Positions 22,689 through 36,372 are shown, numbered from the stretch's first letter. The stretch is 64,000 nucleotides of DNA from Aphelocoma coerulescens (GCF_041296385.1 NW_027183509.1:1-64000), one strand, 5' to 3'. Numbers and translations are program-made. Notes: a model not told the origin generated them from the sequence alone.

Positions 22689-24956
22689 TCAAAGTAGTAG
22701 ACGGTGGCATCAGGACACACCTGTGTCCCAGCAGCTGGGTGCCCAGCCGGGAGCAGGAGCAGGGCTGGGGCTGCTCCCAAAGTTGCCCCGCCCCAATGCC
22801 AGAGCCGGACATATGCTGAGGGGGGGCTGGATCAGGCTTTATTGTCCAGCTGCATGCCAGGATTGAGCACAAAATCTACCTGCATTCTCTGCAGCATGCC
22901 ATCCTGGAGCAGAGCCATTGCCAAAGGAAGCCGTGAGCCCGTGCCAAGCCAGTGCCGGAGTGGGATCCTAGCAGCACCTGTGGAAGCCGGGAGAGAGGAG
23001 CCCACCTGGAGCAGGTTCGTGCAGGATTAATCATCCCGTGGCTTCCCACCAGGGTCCTGTTGCTTCCAAAAGGCCCCACAGTGTCACTGTGGCCCCTCGG
23101 TTCCACCAGGTTCCATAGCGTCACTGTGGTGCCCAGGGTTCCGTCAGCTTCGCCAGCATCCCCACGGTCTGCAGAGGTCCCCGAGCTTCTGTGGTGTCAC
23201 AGTGGAGGCAGGGTTGCATCAGGTTCCATAGCATCAGCACGGTCTCCAGGGCTCCCAGAGGTTCTGTGGTGTCACAGTGGAGGCAGGGTTGCATCAGGTT
23301 CCATAGCATCACCACAGTCTCCAGGGCTCCCTGAGCTTCTGTGGTGTCACAGTGGAGGCAGGGTTGCATCAGGTTCCATAGCATCAGCACGGTCTCCAGG
23401 GCTCCCAGAGGTTCTGTGGTGTCACAGAGGAGGCAGGGTTGCATCAGGTTCCATAGCATCAGCACGGTCTCCAGGGCTCCAAGAGCTTCTGTGGTGTCAC
23501 AGAGGAGGCAGGGTTGCATCAGGTTCAATAGCATCAGCACGGTCTCCAGGGCTCCCCTGAGCTTCTGTGGTGGTGTCACAGAGGAGCCAGGCTTCCTTGT
23601 AGTTCCCCAGCATCACAAAGGCTCTCCTGGGAGCCACGGGTCACAAAGCACCGTGGGCTCTGTGCAGCCCCGCTGTGTCACAATGGCCGCTGGCTTCCAC
23701 GAGCCCCCGCAGTGTCCCAGTGGGCCCCGTGGCTTTAGGAGTGGGTGGCTGGGAGTTGGTGCCAGCGGCTGGGGGAGCAGCAGCAGGGACTGTGTGTGGA
23801 CAGTGCCATGGCCACTTGTGTGGCCACTGGTGTCTCTGTGCCAGGCACAGCCGTGGTGTGTAACACCGGCTCTGGGTCCTTTGGCTGTGCAGGTGGCAGT
23901 CACGGCCTGGAGCAGGGCTGCTCCCGGGGGACAGCCTGGGGCAGGAGGCTGCTGGAGATTCATTCCCCACACTCCTTGTCATGAGGTGCTCAGAGTGATT
24001 GGAAAGGCTGTTGGCAGCAGGCAGTTCTCTGGGTTCAAGCTGTGGAGCTGTCAGCGGGAATGCAAAGGCCAAGCTGGTGAGCCTTTTGTCCTGGTGCCTT
24101 TAGTGTGTGAGCAGTCCCTGGTGCCGTTGTCTTTGGATCCTGAGTGTGGGAGAGGCAAGGCTTAGGATGGTGCGTAGAGCTGAGAAGGAAAGTGCCGAGA
24201 GCAGCGTGTGTGCTGCTGCTTTGAGGGGTGCAGTTGAAGTTGTAGGCAGCAAGAGCTTTCTCAGCTGGCCCTTTTGTGAGCTCTGCTTTTGCCAGATGAC
24301 TTCCATCTTACCCTCTTACCATCTTAGCCTCTCATTTTTGCATATCCCAAACCCCCTTCCAAACATCCAGCAGCTGCTTGTAAAGAAGAAGTCCTAGAAC
24401 AAAAAGCCAGTGCTGCCTTTCATAGCCCCTTTGCTGTCTATGAAGTAGAGGAAAGAAGCTAGTGAGACGCACTTTCTTTCTCAACTCCATAGAGCGCATC
24501 CTTCTCTCAAGGTGGCAGAGTCCTTGGCGGAAGTGAAGCATCTGCAGCTGCAGTTCAGACTGAGAGATGTGCCAGGACAGGAAACATTTGCTGACCTTCC
24601 CTGTTCCCTGTGCAACATGATTCTCGCATCCCAGTCACTTTCACATACCTTCGGTATCCCTGAGTCCAAGCAGCTAAAGCTCACAGAGACAGAAGTGTCA
24701 GGAAGGAAAACGTTCCAAAAGCACCCCCTTCTCTTATCAGCATATAAATTGTGCACAACAGGCTGCGGCACCGAACCTTCCTTCTCAGATAGACATGCCA
24801 TCACACTTTTCACTCTTGCAGCTCGGTTGAAAAGCTCCAGCAGCTGCTCCCGCAATAGCAAAAGGTTCTAGAAGTGAAAGCCAGTTTGGGGCTGCACCTT
24901 CTCCTTGCCGCATGTAAGCCACACCAAACTCCCTGATGCACTCTGTCCTCCCCTTC
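22689..24956 (+). repeat. Monomer M11 (2268 bp, short)
   Basis: It carries s7 T, s175 T, s489 G and s774 G. Only M23 shares this combination. The s774 change gives minisatellite unit 4 the CATCAGCACGG word of units 1, 3 and 5. The core is at 23183-23557. Confidence 0.95.
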
Positions 24957-27224
24957 TCAAAGGAGTAGACGGTGGCATCAGGACACACCTGTGTCCCAGC
25001 AGCTGGGTGCCCAGCCGGGAGCAGGAGCAGGGCTGGGGCTGCTCCCAAAGTTGCCCCGCCCCAATGCCAGAGCCGGACATATGCTGAGGGGGGGCTGGAT
25101 CAGGCTTTATTGTCCAGCTGCATGCCAGGAGTGAGCACAAAATCTACCTGCATTCTCTGCAGCATGCCATCCTGGAGCAGAGCCATTGCCAAAGGAAGCC
25201 GTGAGCCCGTGCCAAGCCAGTGCCGGAGTGGGATCCTAGCAGCACCTGTGGAAGCCGGGAGAGAGGAGCCCACCTGGAGCAGGTTCGTGCAGGATTAATC
25301 ATCCCGTGGCTTCCCACCAGGGTCCTGTTGCTTCCAAAAGGCCCCACAGTGTCACTGTGGCCCCTCGGTTCCACCAGGTTCCATAGCGTCACTGTGGTGC
25401 CCAGGGTTCCGTCAGCTTCGCCAGCATCCCCACGGTCTGCAGAGCTCCCCGAGCTTCTGTGGTGTCACAGTGGAGGCAGGGTTGCATCAGGTTCCATAGC
25501 ATCAGCACGGTCTCCAGGGCTCCCAGAGGTTCTGTGGTGTCACAGTGGAGGCAGGGTTGCATCAGGTTCCATAGCATCACCACAGTCTCCAGGGCTCCCT
25601 GAGCTTCTGTGGTGTCACAGTGGAGGCAGGGTTGCATCAGGTTCCATAGCATCAGCACGGTCTCCAGGGCTCCCAGAGGTTCTGTGGTGTCACAGAGGAG
25701 GCAGGGTTGCATCAGGTTCCATAGCATCACCACGGTCTCCAGGGCTCCAAGAGCTTCTGTGGTGTCACAGAGGAGGCAGGGTTGCATCAGGTTCAATAGC
25801 ATCAGCACGGTCTCCAGGGCTCCCCTGAGCTTCTGTGGTGGTGTCACAGAGGAGCCAGGCTTCCTTGTAGTTCCCCAGCATCACAAAGGCTCTCCTGGGA
25901 GCCACGGGTCACAAAGCACCGTGGGCTCTGTGCAGCCCCGCTGTGTCACAATGGCCGCTGGCTTCCACGAGCCCCCGCAGTGTCCCAGTGGGCCCCGTGG
26001 CTTTAGGAGTGGGTGGCTGGGAGTTGGTGCCAGCGGCTGGGGGAGCAGCAGCAGGGACTGTGTGTGGACAGTGCCATGGCCACTTGTGTGGCCACTGGTG
26101 TCTCTGTGCCAGGCACAGCCGTGGTGTGTAACACCGGCTCTGGGTCCTTTGGCTGTGCAGGTGGCAGTCACGGCCTGGAGCAGGGCTGCTCCCGGGGGAC
26201 AGCCTGGGGCAGGAGGCTGCTGGAGATTCATTCCCCACACTCCTTGTCATGAGGTGCTCAGAGTGATTGGAAAGGCTGTTGGCAGCAGGCAGTTCTCTGG
26301 GTTCAAGCTGTGGAGCTGTCAGCGGGAATGCAAAGGCCAAGCTGGTGAGCCTTTTGTCCTGGTGCCTTTAGTGTGTGAGCAGTCCCTGGTGCCGTTGTCT
26401 TTGGATCCTGAGTGTGGGAGAGGCAAGGCTTAGGATGGTGCGTAGAGCTGAGAAGGAAAGTGCCGAGAGCAGCGTGTGTGCTGCTGCTTTGAGGGGTGCA
26501 GTTGAAGTTGTAGGCAGCAAGAGCTTTCTCAGCTGGCCCTTTTGTGAGCTCTGCTTTTGCCAGATGACTTCCATCTTACCCTCTTACCATCTTAGCCTCT
26601 CATTTTTGCATATCCCAAACCCCCTTCCAAACATCCAGCAGCTGCTTGTAAAGAAGAAGTCCTAGAACAAAAAGCCAGTGCTGCCTTTCATAGCCCCTTT
26701 GCTGTCTATGAAGTAGAGGAAAGAAGCTAGTGAGACGCACTTTCTTTCTCAACTCCATAGAGCGCATCCTTCTCTCAAGGTGGCAGAGTCCTTGGCGGAA
26801 GTGAAGCATCTGCAGCTGCAGTTCAGACTGAGAGATGTGCCAGGACAGGAAACATTTGCTGACCTTCCCTGTTCCCTGTGCAACATGATTCTCGCATCCC
26901 AGTCACTTTCACATACCTTCGGTATCCCTGAGTCCAAGCAGCTAAAGCTCACAGAGACAGAAGTGTCAGGAAGGAAAACGTTCCAAAAGCACCCCCTTCT
27001 CTTATCAGCATATAAATTGTGCACAACAGGCTGCGGCACCGAACCTTCCTTCTCAGATAGACATGCCATCACACTTTTCACTCTTGCAGCTCGGTTGAAA
27101 AGCTCCAGCAGCTGCTCCCGCAATAGCAAAAGGTTCTAGAAGTGAAAGCCAGTTTGGGGCTGCACCTTCTCCTTGCCGCATGTAAGCCACACCAAACTCC
27201 CTGATGCACTCTGTCCTCCCCTTC
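24957..27224 (+). repeat. Monomer M12 (2268 bp, short)
   Basis: It has the majority state at every tracked substitution site, with the short indel allele. The minisatellite core is at 25451-25825. It matches M17 except at s444. Confidence 0.95.
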
Positions 27225-29493
27225 TCAAAGGAGTAGACGGTGGCATCAGGACACACCTGTGTCCCAGCAGCTGGGTGCCCAGCCGGGAGCAGGAGCAGGG
27301 CTGGGGCTGCTCCCAAAGTTGCCCCGCCCCAATGCCAGAGCCGGACATATGCTGAGGGGGGGCTGGATCAGGCTTTATTGTCCAGCTGCATGCCAGGAGT
27401 GAGCACAAAATCTACCTGCATTCTCTGCAGCATGCCATCCTGGAGCAGAGCCATTGCCAAAGGAAGCCGTGAGCCCGTGCCAAGCCAGTGCCGGAGTGGG
27501 ATCCTAGCAGCACCTGTGGAAGCCGGGAGAGAGGAGCCCACCTGGAGCAGGTTCGTGCAGGATTAATCATCCCGTGGCTTCCCACCAGGGTCCTGTTGCT
27601 TCCAAAAGGCCCCACAGTGTCACTGTGGCCCCTCGGTTCCACCAGGTTCCATAGCGTCACTGTGGTGCCCAGGGTTCCGTCAGCTTCGCCAGCATCCCCA
27701 CGGTCTGCAGAGCTCCCCGAGCTTCTGTGGTGTCACAGTGGAGGCAGGGTTGCATCAGGTTCCATAGCATCAGCACGGTCTCCAGGGCTCCCAGAGGTTC
27801 TGTGGTGTCACAGTGGAGGCAGGGTTGCATCAGGTTCCATAGCATCACCACAGTCTCCAGGGCTCCCTGAGCTTCTGTGGTGTCACAGTGGAGGCAGGGT
27901 TGCATCAGGTTCCATAGCATCAGCACGGTCTCCAGGGCTCCCAGAGGTTCTGTGGTGTCACAGAGGAGGCAGGGTTGCATCAGGTTCCATAGCATCACCA
28001 CGGTCTCCAGGGCTCCAAGAGCTTCTGTGGTGTCACAGAGGAGGCAGGGTTGCATCAGGTTCAATAGCATCAGCACGGTCTCCAGGGCTCCCCTGAGCTT
28101 CTGTGGTGGTGTCACAGAGGAGCCAGGCTTCCTTGTAGTTCCCCAGCATCACAAAGGCTCTCCTGGGAGCCACGGGTCACAAAGCACCGTGGGCTCTGTG
28201 CAGCCCCGCTGTGTCACAATGGCCGCTGGCTTCCACGAGCCCCCGCAGTGTCCCAGTGGGCCCCGTGGCTTTAGGAGTGGGTGGCTGGGAGTTGGTGCCA
28301 GCGGCTGGGGGAGCAGCAGCAGGGACTGTGTGTGGACAGTGCCATGGCCACTTGTGTGGCCACTGGTGTCTCTGTGCCAGGCACAGCCGTGGTTGTGTAA
28401 CACCGGCTCTGGGTCCTTTGGCTGTGCAGGTGGCAGTCACGGCCTGGAGCAGGGCTGCTCCCGGGGGACAGCCTGGGGCAGGAGGCTGCTGGAGATTCAT
28501 TCCCCACACTCCTTGTCATGAGGTGCTCAGAGTGATTGGAAAGGCTGTTGGCAGCAGGCAGTTCTCTGGGTTCAAGCTGTGGAGCTGTCAGCGGGAATGC
28601 AAAGGCCAAGCTGGTGAGCCTTTTGTCCTGGTGCCTTTAGTGTGTGAGCAGTCCCTGGTGCCGTTGTCTTTGGATCCTGAGTGTGGGAGAGGCAAGGCTT
28701 AGGATGGTGCGTAGAGCTGAGAAGGAAAGTGCCGAGAGCAGCGTGTGTGCTGCTGCTTTGAGGGGTGCAGTTGAAGTTGTAGGCAGCAAGAGCTTTCTCA
28801 GCTGGCCCTTTTGTGAGCTCTGCTTTTGCCAGATGACTTCCATCTTACCCTCTTACCATCTTAGCCTCTCATTTTTGCATATCCCAAACCCCCTTCCAAA
28901 CATCCAGCAGCTGCTTGTAAAGAAGAAGTCCTAGAACAAAAAGCCAGTGCTGCCTTTCATAGCCCCTTTGCTGTCTATGAAGTAGAGGAAAGAAGCTAGT
29001 GAGACGCACTTTCTTTCTCAACTCCATAGAGCGCATCCTTCTCTCAAGGTGGCAGAGTCCTTGGCAGAAGTGAAGCATCTGCAGCTGCAGTTCAGACTGA
29101 GAGATGTGCCAGGACAGGAAACATTTGCTGACCTTCCCTGTTCCCTGTGCAACATGATTCTCGCATCCCAGTCACTTTCACATACCTTCGGTATCCCTGA
29201 GTCCAAGCAGCTAAAGCTCACAGAGACAGAAGTGTCAGGAAGGAAAACGTTCCAAAAGCACCCCCTTCTCTTATCAGCATATAAATTGTGCACAACAGGC
29301 TGCGGCACCGAACCTTCCTTCTCAGATAGACATGCCATCACACTTTTCACTCTTGCAGCTCGGTTGAAAAGCTCCAGCAGCTGCTCCCGCAATAGCAAAA
29401 GGTTCTAGAAGTGAAAGCCAGTTTGGGGCTGCACCTTCTCCTTGCCGCATGTAAGCCACACCAAACTCCCTGATGCACTCTGTCCTCCCCTTC
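27225..29493 (+). repeat. Monomer M13 (2269 bp, long)
   Basis: It has the majority state, plus a private G-to-A change at 29066 (offset 1842). It otherwise equals M18, five monomers on. The minisatellite core is at 27719-28093. Confidence 0.95.
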
Positions 29494-31761
29494 TCAAAGG
29501 AGTAGACGGTGGCATCAGGACACACCTGTGTCCCAGCAGCTGGGTGCCCAGCCGGGAGCAGGAGCAGGGCTGGGGCTGCTCCCAAAGTTGCCCCGCCCCA
29601 ATGCCAGAGCCGGACATATGCTGAGGGGGGGCTGGATCAGGCTTTATTGTCCAGCTGCATGCCAGGAGTGAGCACAAAATCTACCTGCATTCTCTGCAGC
29701 ATGCCATCCTGGAGCAGAGCCATTGCCAAAGGAAGCCGTCAGCCCGTGCCAAGCCAGTGCCGGAGTGGGATCCTAGCAGCACCTGTGGAAGCCGGGAGAG
29801 AGGAGCCCACCTGGAGCAGGTTCGTGCAGGATTAATCATCCCGTGGCTTCCCACCAGGGTCCTGTTGCTTCCAAAAGGCCCCACAGTGTCACTGTGGCCC
29901 CTCGGTTCCACCAGGTTCCATAGCGTCACTGTGGTGTCCAGGGTTCCGTCAGCTTCGCCAGCATCCCCACGGTCTGCAGAGCTCCCCGAGCTTCTGTGGT
30001 GTCACAGTGGAGGCAGGGTTGCATCAGGTTCCATAGCATCAGCACGGTCTCCAGGGCTCCCAGAGGTTCTGTGGTGTCACAGTGGAGGCAGGGTTGCATC
30101 AGGTTCCATAGCATCACCACAGTCTCCAGGGCTCCCTGAGCTTCTGTGGTGTCACAGTGGAGGCAGGGTTGCATCAGGTTCCATAGCATCAGCACGGTCT
30201 CCAGGGCTCCCAGAGGTTCTGTGGTGTCACAGAGGAGGCAGGGTTGCATCAGGTTCCATAGCATCACCACGGTCTCCAGGGCTCCAAGAGCTTCTGTGGT
30301 GTCACAGAGGAGGCAGGGTTGCATCAGGTTCAATAGCATCAGCACGGTCTCCAGGGCTCCCCTGAGCTTCTGTGGTGGTGTCACAGAGGAGCCAGGCTTC
30401 CTTGTAGTTCCCCAGCATCACAAAGGCTCTCCTGGGAGCCACGGGTCACAAAGCACCGTGGGCTCTGTGCAGCCCCGCTGTGTCACAATGGCCGCTGGCT
30501 TCCACGAGCCCCCGCAGTGTCCCAGTGGGCCCCGTGGCTTTAGGAGTGGGTGGCTGGGAGTTGGTGCCAGCGGCTGGGGGAGCAGCAGCAGGGACTGTGT
30601 GTGGACAGTGCCATGGCCACTTGTGTGGCCACTGGTGTCTCTGTGCCAGGCACAGCCGTGGTGTGTAACACCGGCTCTGGGTCCTTTGGCTGTGCAGGTG
30701 GCAGTCACGGCCTGGAGCAGGGCTGCTCCCGGGGGACAGCCTGGGGCAGGAGGCTGCTGGAGATTCATTCCCCACACTCCTTGTCATGAGGTGCTCAGAG
30801 TGATTGGAAAGGCTGTTGGCAGCAGGCAGTTCTCTGGGTTCAAGCTGTGGAGCTGTCAGCGGGAATGCAAAGGCCAAGCTGGTGAGCCTTTTGTCCTGGT
30901 GCCTTTAGTGTGTGAGCAGTCCCTGGTGCCGTTGTCTTTGGATCCTGAGTGTGGGAGAGGCAAGGCTTAGGATGGTGCGTAGAGCTGAGAAGGAAAGTGC
31001 CGAGAGCAGCGTGTGTGCTGCTGCTTTGAGGGGTGCAGTTGAAGTTGTAGGCAGCAAGAGCTTTCTCAGCTGGCCCTTTTGTGAGCTCTGCTTTTGCCAG
31101 ATGACTTCCATCTTACCCTCTTACCATCTTAGCCTCTCATTTTTGCATATCCCAAACCCCCTTCCAAACATCCAGCAGCTGCTTGTAAAGAAGAAGTCCT
31201 AGAACAAAAAGCCAGTGCTGCCTTTCATAGCCCCTTTGCTGTCTATGAAGTAGAGGAAAGAAGCTAGTGAGACGCACTTTCTTTCTCAACTCCATAGAGC
31301 GCATCCTTCTCTCAAGGTGGCAGAGTCCTTGGCGGAAGTGAAGCATCTGCAGCTGCAGTTCAGACTGAGAGATGTGCCAGGACAGGAAACATTTGCTGAC
31401 CTTCCCTGTTCCCTGTGCAACATGATTCTCGCATCCCAGTCACTTTCACATACCTTCGGTATCCCTGAGTCCAAGCAGCTAAAGCTCACAGAGACAGAAG
31501 TGTCAGGAAGGAAAACGTTCCAAAAGCACCCCCTTCTCTTATCAGCATATAAATTGTGCACAACAGGCTGCGGCACCGAACCTTCCTTCTCAGATAGACA
31601 TGCCATCACACTTTTCACTCTTGCAGCTCGGTTGAAAAGCTCCAGCAGCTGCTCCCGCAATAGCAAAAGGTTCTAGAAGTGAAAGCCAGTTTGGGGCTGC
31701 ACCTTCTCCTTGCCGCATGTAAGCCACACCAAACTCCCTGATGCACTCTGTCCTCCCCTTC
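29494..31761 (+). repeat. Monomer M14 (2268 bp, short)
   Basis: It carries s247 C and s444 T. Like M19 and M26, it is an s247 C copy placed directly before an s1898 A copy. The minisatellite core is at 29988-30362. Confidence 0.95.
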
Positions 31762-34104
31762 TCAAAGTAGTAGACGGTGGCATCAGGACACACCTGTGTC
31801 CCAGCAGCTGGGTGCCCAGCCGGGAGCAGGAGCAGGGCTGGGGCTGCTCCCAAAGTTGCCCCGCCCCAATGCCAGAGCCGGACATATGCTGAGGGGGGGC
31901 TGGATCAGGCTTTATTGTCCAGCTGCATGCCAGGATTGAGCACAAAATCTACCTGCATTCTCTGCAGCATGCCATCCTGGAGCAGAGCCATTGCCAAAGG
32001 AAGCCGTGAGCCCGTGCCAAGCCAGTGCCGGAGTGGGATCCTAGCAGCACCTGTGGAAGCCGGGAGAGAGGAGCCCACCTGGAGCAGGTTCGTGCAGGAT
32101 TAATCATCCCGTGGCTTCCCACCAGGGTCCTGTTGCTTCCAAAAGGCCCCACAGTGTCACTGTGGCCCCTCGGTTCCACCAGGTTCCATAGCGTCACTGT
32201 GGTGCCCAGGGTTCCGTCAGCTTCGCCAGCATCCCCACGGTCTGCAGAGCTCCCCGAGCTTCTGTGGTGTCACAGTGGAGGCAGGGTTGCATCAGGTTCC
32301 ATAGCATCACCACGGTCTCCAGGGCTCCAAGAGCTTCTGTGGTGTCACAGAGGAGGCAGGGTTGCATCAGGTTCAATAGCATCAGCACGGTCTCCAGGGC
32401 TCCCAGAGGTTCTGTGGTGTCACAGTGGAGGCAGGGTTGCATCAGGTTCCATAGCATCACCACAGTCTCCAGGGCTCCCTGAGCTTCTGTGGTGTCACAG
32501 TGGAGGCAGGGTTGCATCAGGTTCCATAGCATCAGCACGGTCTCCAGGGCTCCCAGAGGTTCTGTGGTGTCACAGAGGAGGCAGGGTTGCATCAGGTTCC
32601 ATAGCATCACCACGGTCTCCAGGGCTCCAAGAGCTTCTGTGGTGTCACAGAGGAGGCAGGGTTGCATCAGGTTCAATAGCATCAGCACGGTCTCCAGGGC
32701 TCCCCTGAGCTTCTGTGGTGGTGTCACAGAGGAGGCAGGCTTCCTTGTAGTTCCCCAGCATCACAAAGGCTCTCCTGGGAGCCACGGGTCACAAAGCACC
32801 GTGGGCTCTGTGCAGCCCCGCTGTGTCACAATGGCCGCTGGCTTCCACGAGCCCCCGCAGTGTCCCAGTGGGCCCCGTGGCTTTAGGAGTGGGTGGCTGG
32901 GAGTTGGTGCCAGCGGCTGGGGGAGCAGCAGCAGGGACTGTGTGTGGACAGTGCCATGGCCACTTGTGTGGCCACTGGTGTCTCTGTGCCAGGCACAGCC
33001 GTGGTGTGTAACACCGGCTCTGGGTCCTTTGGCTGTGCAGGTGGCAGTCACGGCCTGGAGCAGGGCTGCTCCCGGGGGACAGCCTGGGGCAGGAGGCTGC
33101 TGGAGATTCATTCCCCACACTCCTTGTCATGAGGTGCTCAGAGTGATTGGAAAGGCTGTTGGCAGCAGGCAGTTCTCTGGGTTCAAGCTGTGGAGCTGTC
33201 AGCGGGAATGCAAAGGCCAAGCTGGTGAGCCTTTTGTCCTGGTGCCTTTAGTGTGTGAGCAGTCCCTGGTGCCGTTGTCTTTGGATCCTGAGTGTGGGAG
33301 AGGCAAGGCTTAGGATGGTGCGTAGAGCTGAGAAGGAAAGTGCCGAGAGCAGCGTGTGTGCTGCTGCTTTGAGGGGTGCAGTTGAAGTTGTAGGCAGCAA
33401 GAGCTTTCTCAGCTGGCCCTTTTGTGAGCTCTGCTTTTGCCAGATGACTTCCATCTTACCCTCTTACCATCTTAGCCTCTCATTTTTGCATATCCCAAAC
33501 CCCCTTCCAAACATCCAGCAGCTGCTTGTAAAGAAGAAGTCCTAGAACAAAAAGCCAGTGCTGCCTTTCATAGCCCCTTTGCTGTCTATGAAGTAGAGGA
33601 AAGAAGCTAGTGAGACGCACTTTCTTTCTCAACTCCATAGAGCGCATCCTTCTCTCAAGGTGGCAGAGTCCTTGGCGGAAGTGAAGCATCTGCAGCTGCA
33701 GTTCAGACTGAGAGATGTGCCAGGACAGGAAAAATTTGCTGACCTTCCCTGTTCCCTGTGCAACATGATTCTCGCATCCCAGTCACTTTCACATACCTTC
33801 GGTATCCCTGAGTCCAAGCAGCTAAAGCTCACAGAGACAGAAGTGTCAGGAAGGAAAACGTTCCAAAAGCACCCCCTTCTCTTATCAGCATATAAATTGT
33901 GCACAACAGGCTGCGGCACCGAACCTTCCTTCTCAGATAGACATGCCATCACACTTTTCACTCTTGCAGCTCGGTTGAAAAGCTCCAGCAGCTGCTCCCG
34001 CAATAGCAAAAGGTTCTAGAAGTGAAAGCCAGTTTGGGGCTGCACCTTCTCCTTGCCGCATGTAAGCCACACCAAACTCCCTGATGCACTCTGTCCTCCC
34101 CTTC
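31762..34104 (+). repeat. Monomer M15 (2343 bp, short, one extra 75-bp unit)
   Basis: It carries s7 T, s175 T, s899 G (at 32735) and s1898 A (at 33733). The minisatellite core has six units instead of five, which explains the extra 75 bp. Apart from the extra unit it equals M27 at all tracked sites. Confidence 0.95.
32256..32705. repeat. Expanded six-unit minisatellite in M15
   Basis: Read by unit type, the order is 1/4, 5/1, 2, 3, 4, 5. The first unit begins like unit 1 (CACAGTGGAGG) and ends like unit 4 (CATCACCACGG then CCAAGAG). The second begins like unit 5 (CACAGAGGAGG, CAATAGC) and ends like unit 1 (CCCAGAGG). A block from units 4-5 has therefore replaced or been inserted into unit 1. 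This needs a conversion tract or two crossovers rather than a simple one-step duplication. Confidence 0.9.
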
Positions 34105-36372
34105 TCAAAGGAGTAGACGGTGGCATCAGGACACACCTGTGTCCCAGCAGCTGGGTGCCCAGCCGGGAGCAGGAGCAGGGCTGGGGCTGCTCCCAAAGTT
34201 GCCCCGCCCCAATGCCAGAGCCGGACATATGCTGAGGGGGGGCTGGATCAGGCTTTATTGTCCAGCTGCATGCCAGGAGTGAGCACAAAATCTACCTGCA
34301 TTCTCTGCAGCATGCCATCCTGGAGCAGAGCCATTGCCAAAGGAAGCCGTGAGCCCGTGCCAAGCCAGTGCCGGAGTGGGATCCTAGCAGCACCTGTGGA
34401 AGCCGGGAGAGAGGAGCCCACCTGGAGCAGGTTCGTGCAGGATTAATCATCCCGTGGCTTCCCACCAGGGTCCTGTTGCTTCCAAAAGGCCCCACAGTGT
34501 CACTGTGGCCCCTCGGTTCCACCAGGTTCCATAGCGTCACTGTGGTGCCCAGGGTTCCGTCAGCTTCGCCAGCATCCCCACGGTCTGCAGAGCTCCCCGA
34601 GCTTCTGTGGTGTCACAGTGGAGGCAGGGTTGCATCAGGTTCCATAGCATCAGCACGGTCTCCAGGGCTCCCAGAGGTTCTGTGGTGTCACAGTGGAGGC
34701 AGGGTTGCATCAGGTTCCATAGCATCACCACAGTCTCCAGGGCTCCCTGAGCTTCTGTGGTGTCACAGTGGAGGCAGGGTTGCATCAGGTTCCATAGCAT
34801 CAGCACGGTCTCCAGGGCTCCCAGAGGTTCTGTGGTGTCACAGAGGAGGCAGGGTTGCATCAGGTTCCATAGCATCACCACGGTCTCCAGGGCTCCAAGA
34901 GCTTCTGTGGTGTCACAGAGGAGGCAGGGTTGCATCAGGTTCAATAGCATCAGCACGGTCTCCAGGGCTCCCCTGAGCTTCTGTGGTGGTGTCACAGAGG
35001 AGCCAGGCTTCCTTGTAGTTCCCCAGCATCACAAAGGCTCTCCTGGGAGCCACGGGTCACAAAGCACCGTGGGCTCTGTGCAGCCCCGCTGTGTCACAAT
35101 GGCCGCTGGCTTCCACGAGCCCCCGCAATGTCCCAGTGGGCCCCGTGGCTTTAGGAGTGGGTGGCTGGGAGTTGGTGCCAGCGGCTGGGGGAGCAGCAGC
35201 AGGGACTGTGTGTGGACAGTGCCATGGCCACTTGTGTGGCCACTGGTGTCTCTGTGCCAGGCACAGCCGTGGTGTGTAACACCGGCTCTGGGTCCTTTGG
35301 CTGTGCAGGTGGCAGTCACGGCCTGGAGCAGGGCTGCTCCCGGGGGACAGCCTGGGGCAGGAGGCTGCTGGAGATTCATTCCCCACACTCCTTGTCATGA
35401 GGTGCTCAGAGTGATTGGAAAGGCTGTTGGCAGCAGGCAGTTCTCTGGGTTCAAGCTGTGGAGCTGTCAGCGGGAATGCAAAGGCCAAGCTGGTGAGCCT
35501 TTTGTCCTGGTGCCTTTAGTGTGTGAGCAGTCCCTGGTGCCGTTGTCTTTGGATCCTGAGTGTGGGAGAGGCAAGGCTTAGGATGGTGCGTAGAGCTGAG
35601 AAGGAAAGTGCCGAGAGCAGCGTGTGTGCTGCTGCTTTGAGGGGTGCAGTTGAAGTTGTAGGCAGCAAGAGCTTTCTCAGCTGGCCCTTTTGTGAGCTCT
35701 GCTTTTGCCAGATGACTTCCATCTTACCCTCTTACCATCTTAGCCTCTCATTTTTGCATATCCCAAACCCCCTTCCAAACATCCAGCAGCTGCTTGTAAA
35801 GAAGAAGTCCTAGAACAAAAAGCCAGTGCTGCCTTTCATAGCCCCTTTGCTGTCTATGAAGTAGAGGAAAGAAGCTAGTGAGACGCACTTTCTTTCTCAA
35901 CTCCATAGAGCGCATCCTTCTCTCAAGGTGGCAGAGTCCTTGGCGGAAGTGAAGCATCTGCAGCTGCAGTTCAGACTGAGAGATGTGCCAGGACAGGAAA
36001 CATTTGCTGACCTTCCCTGTTCCCTGTGCAACATGATTCTCGCATCCCAGTCACTTTCACATACCTTCGGTACCCCTGAGTCCAAGCAGCTAAAGCTCAC
36101 AGAGACAGAAGTGTCAGGAAGGAAAACGTTCCAAAAGCACCCCCTTCTCTTATCAGCATATAAATTGTGCACAACAGGCTGCGGCACCGAACCTTCCTTC
36201 TCAGATAGACATGCCATCACACTTTTCACTCTTGCAGCTCGGTTGAAAAGCTCCAGCAGCTGCTCCCGCAATAGCAAAAGGTTCTAGAAGTGAAAGCCAG
36301 TTTGGGGCTGCACCTTCTCCTTGCCGCATGTAAGCCACACCAAACTCCCTGATGCACTCTGTCCTCCCCTTC
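34105..36372 (+). repeat. Monomer M16 (2268 bp, short)
   Basis: It carries s1024 A (at 35128) and s1970 C, a pair shared only with M21 and M28. Each of the three directly follows an s1898 A monomer. The minisatellite core is at 34599-34973. Confidence 0.95.
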
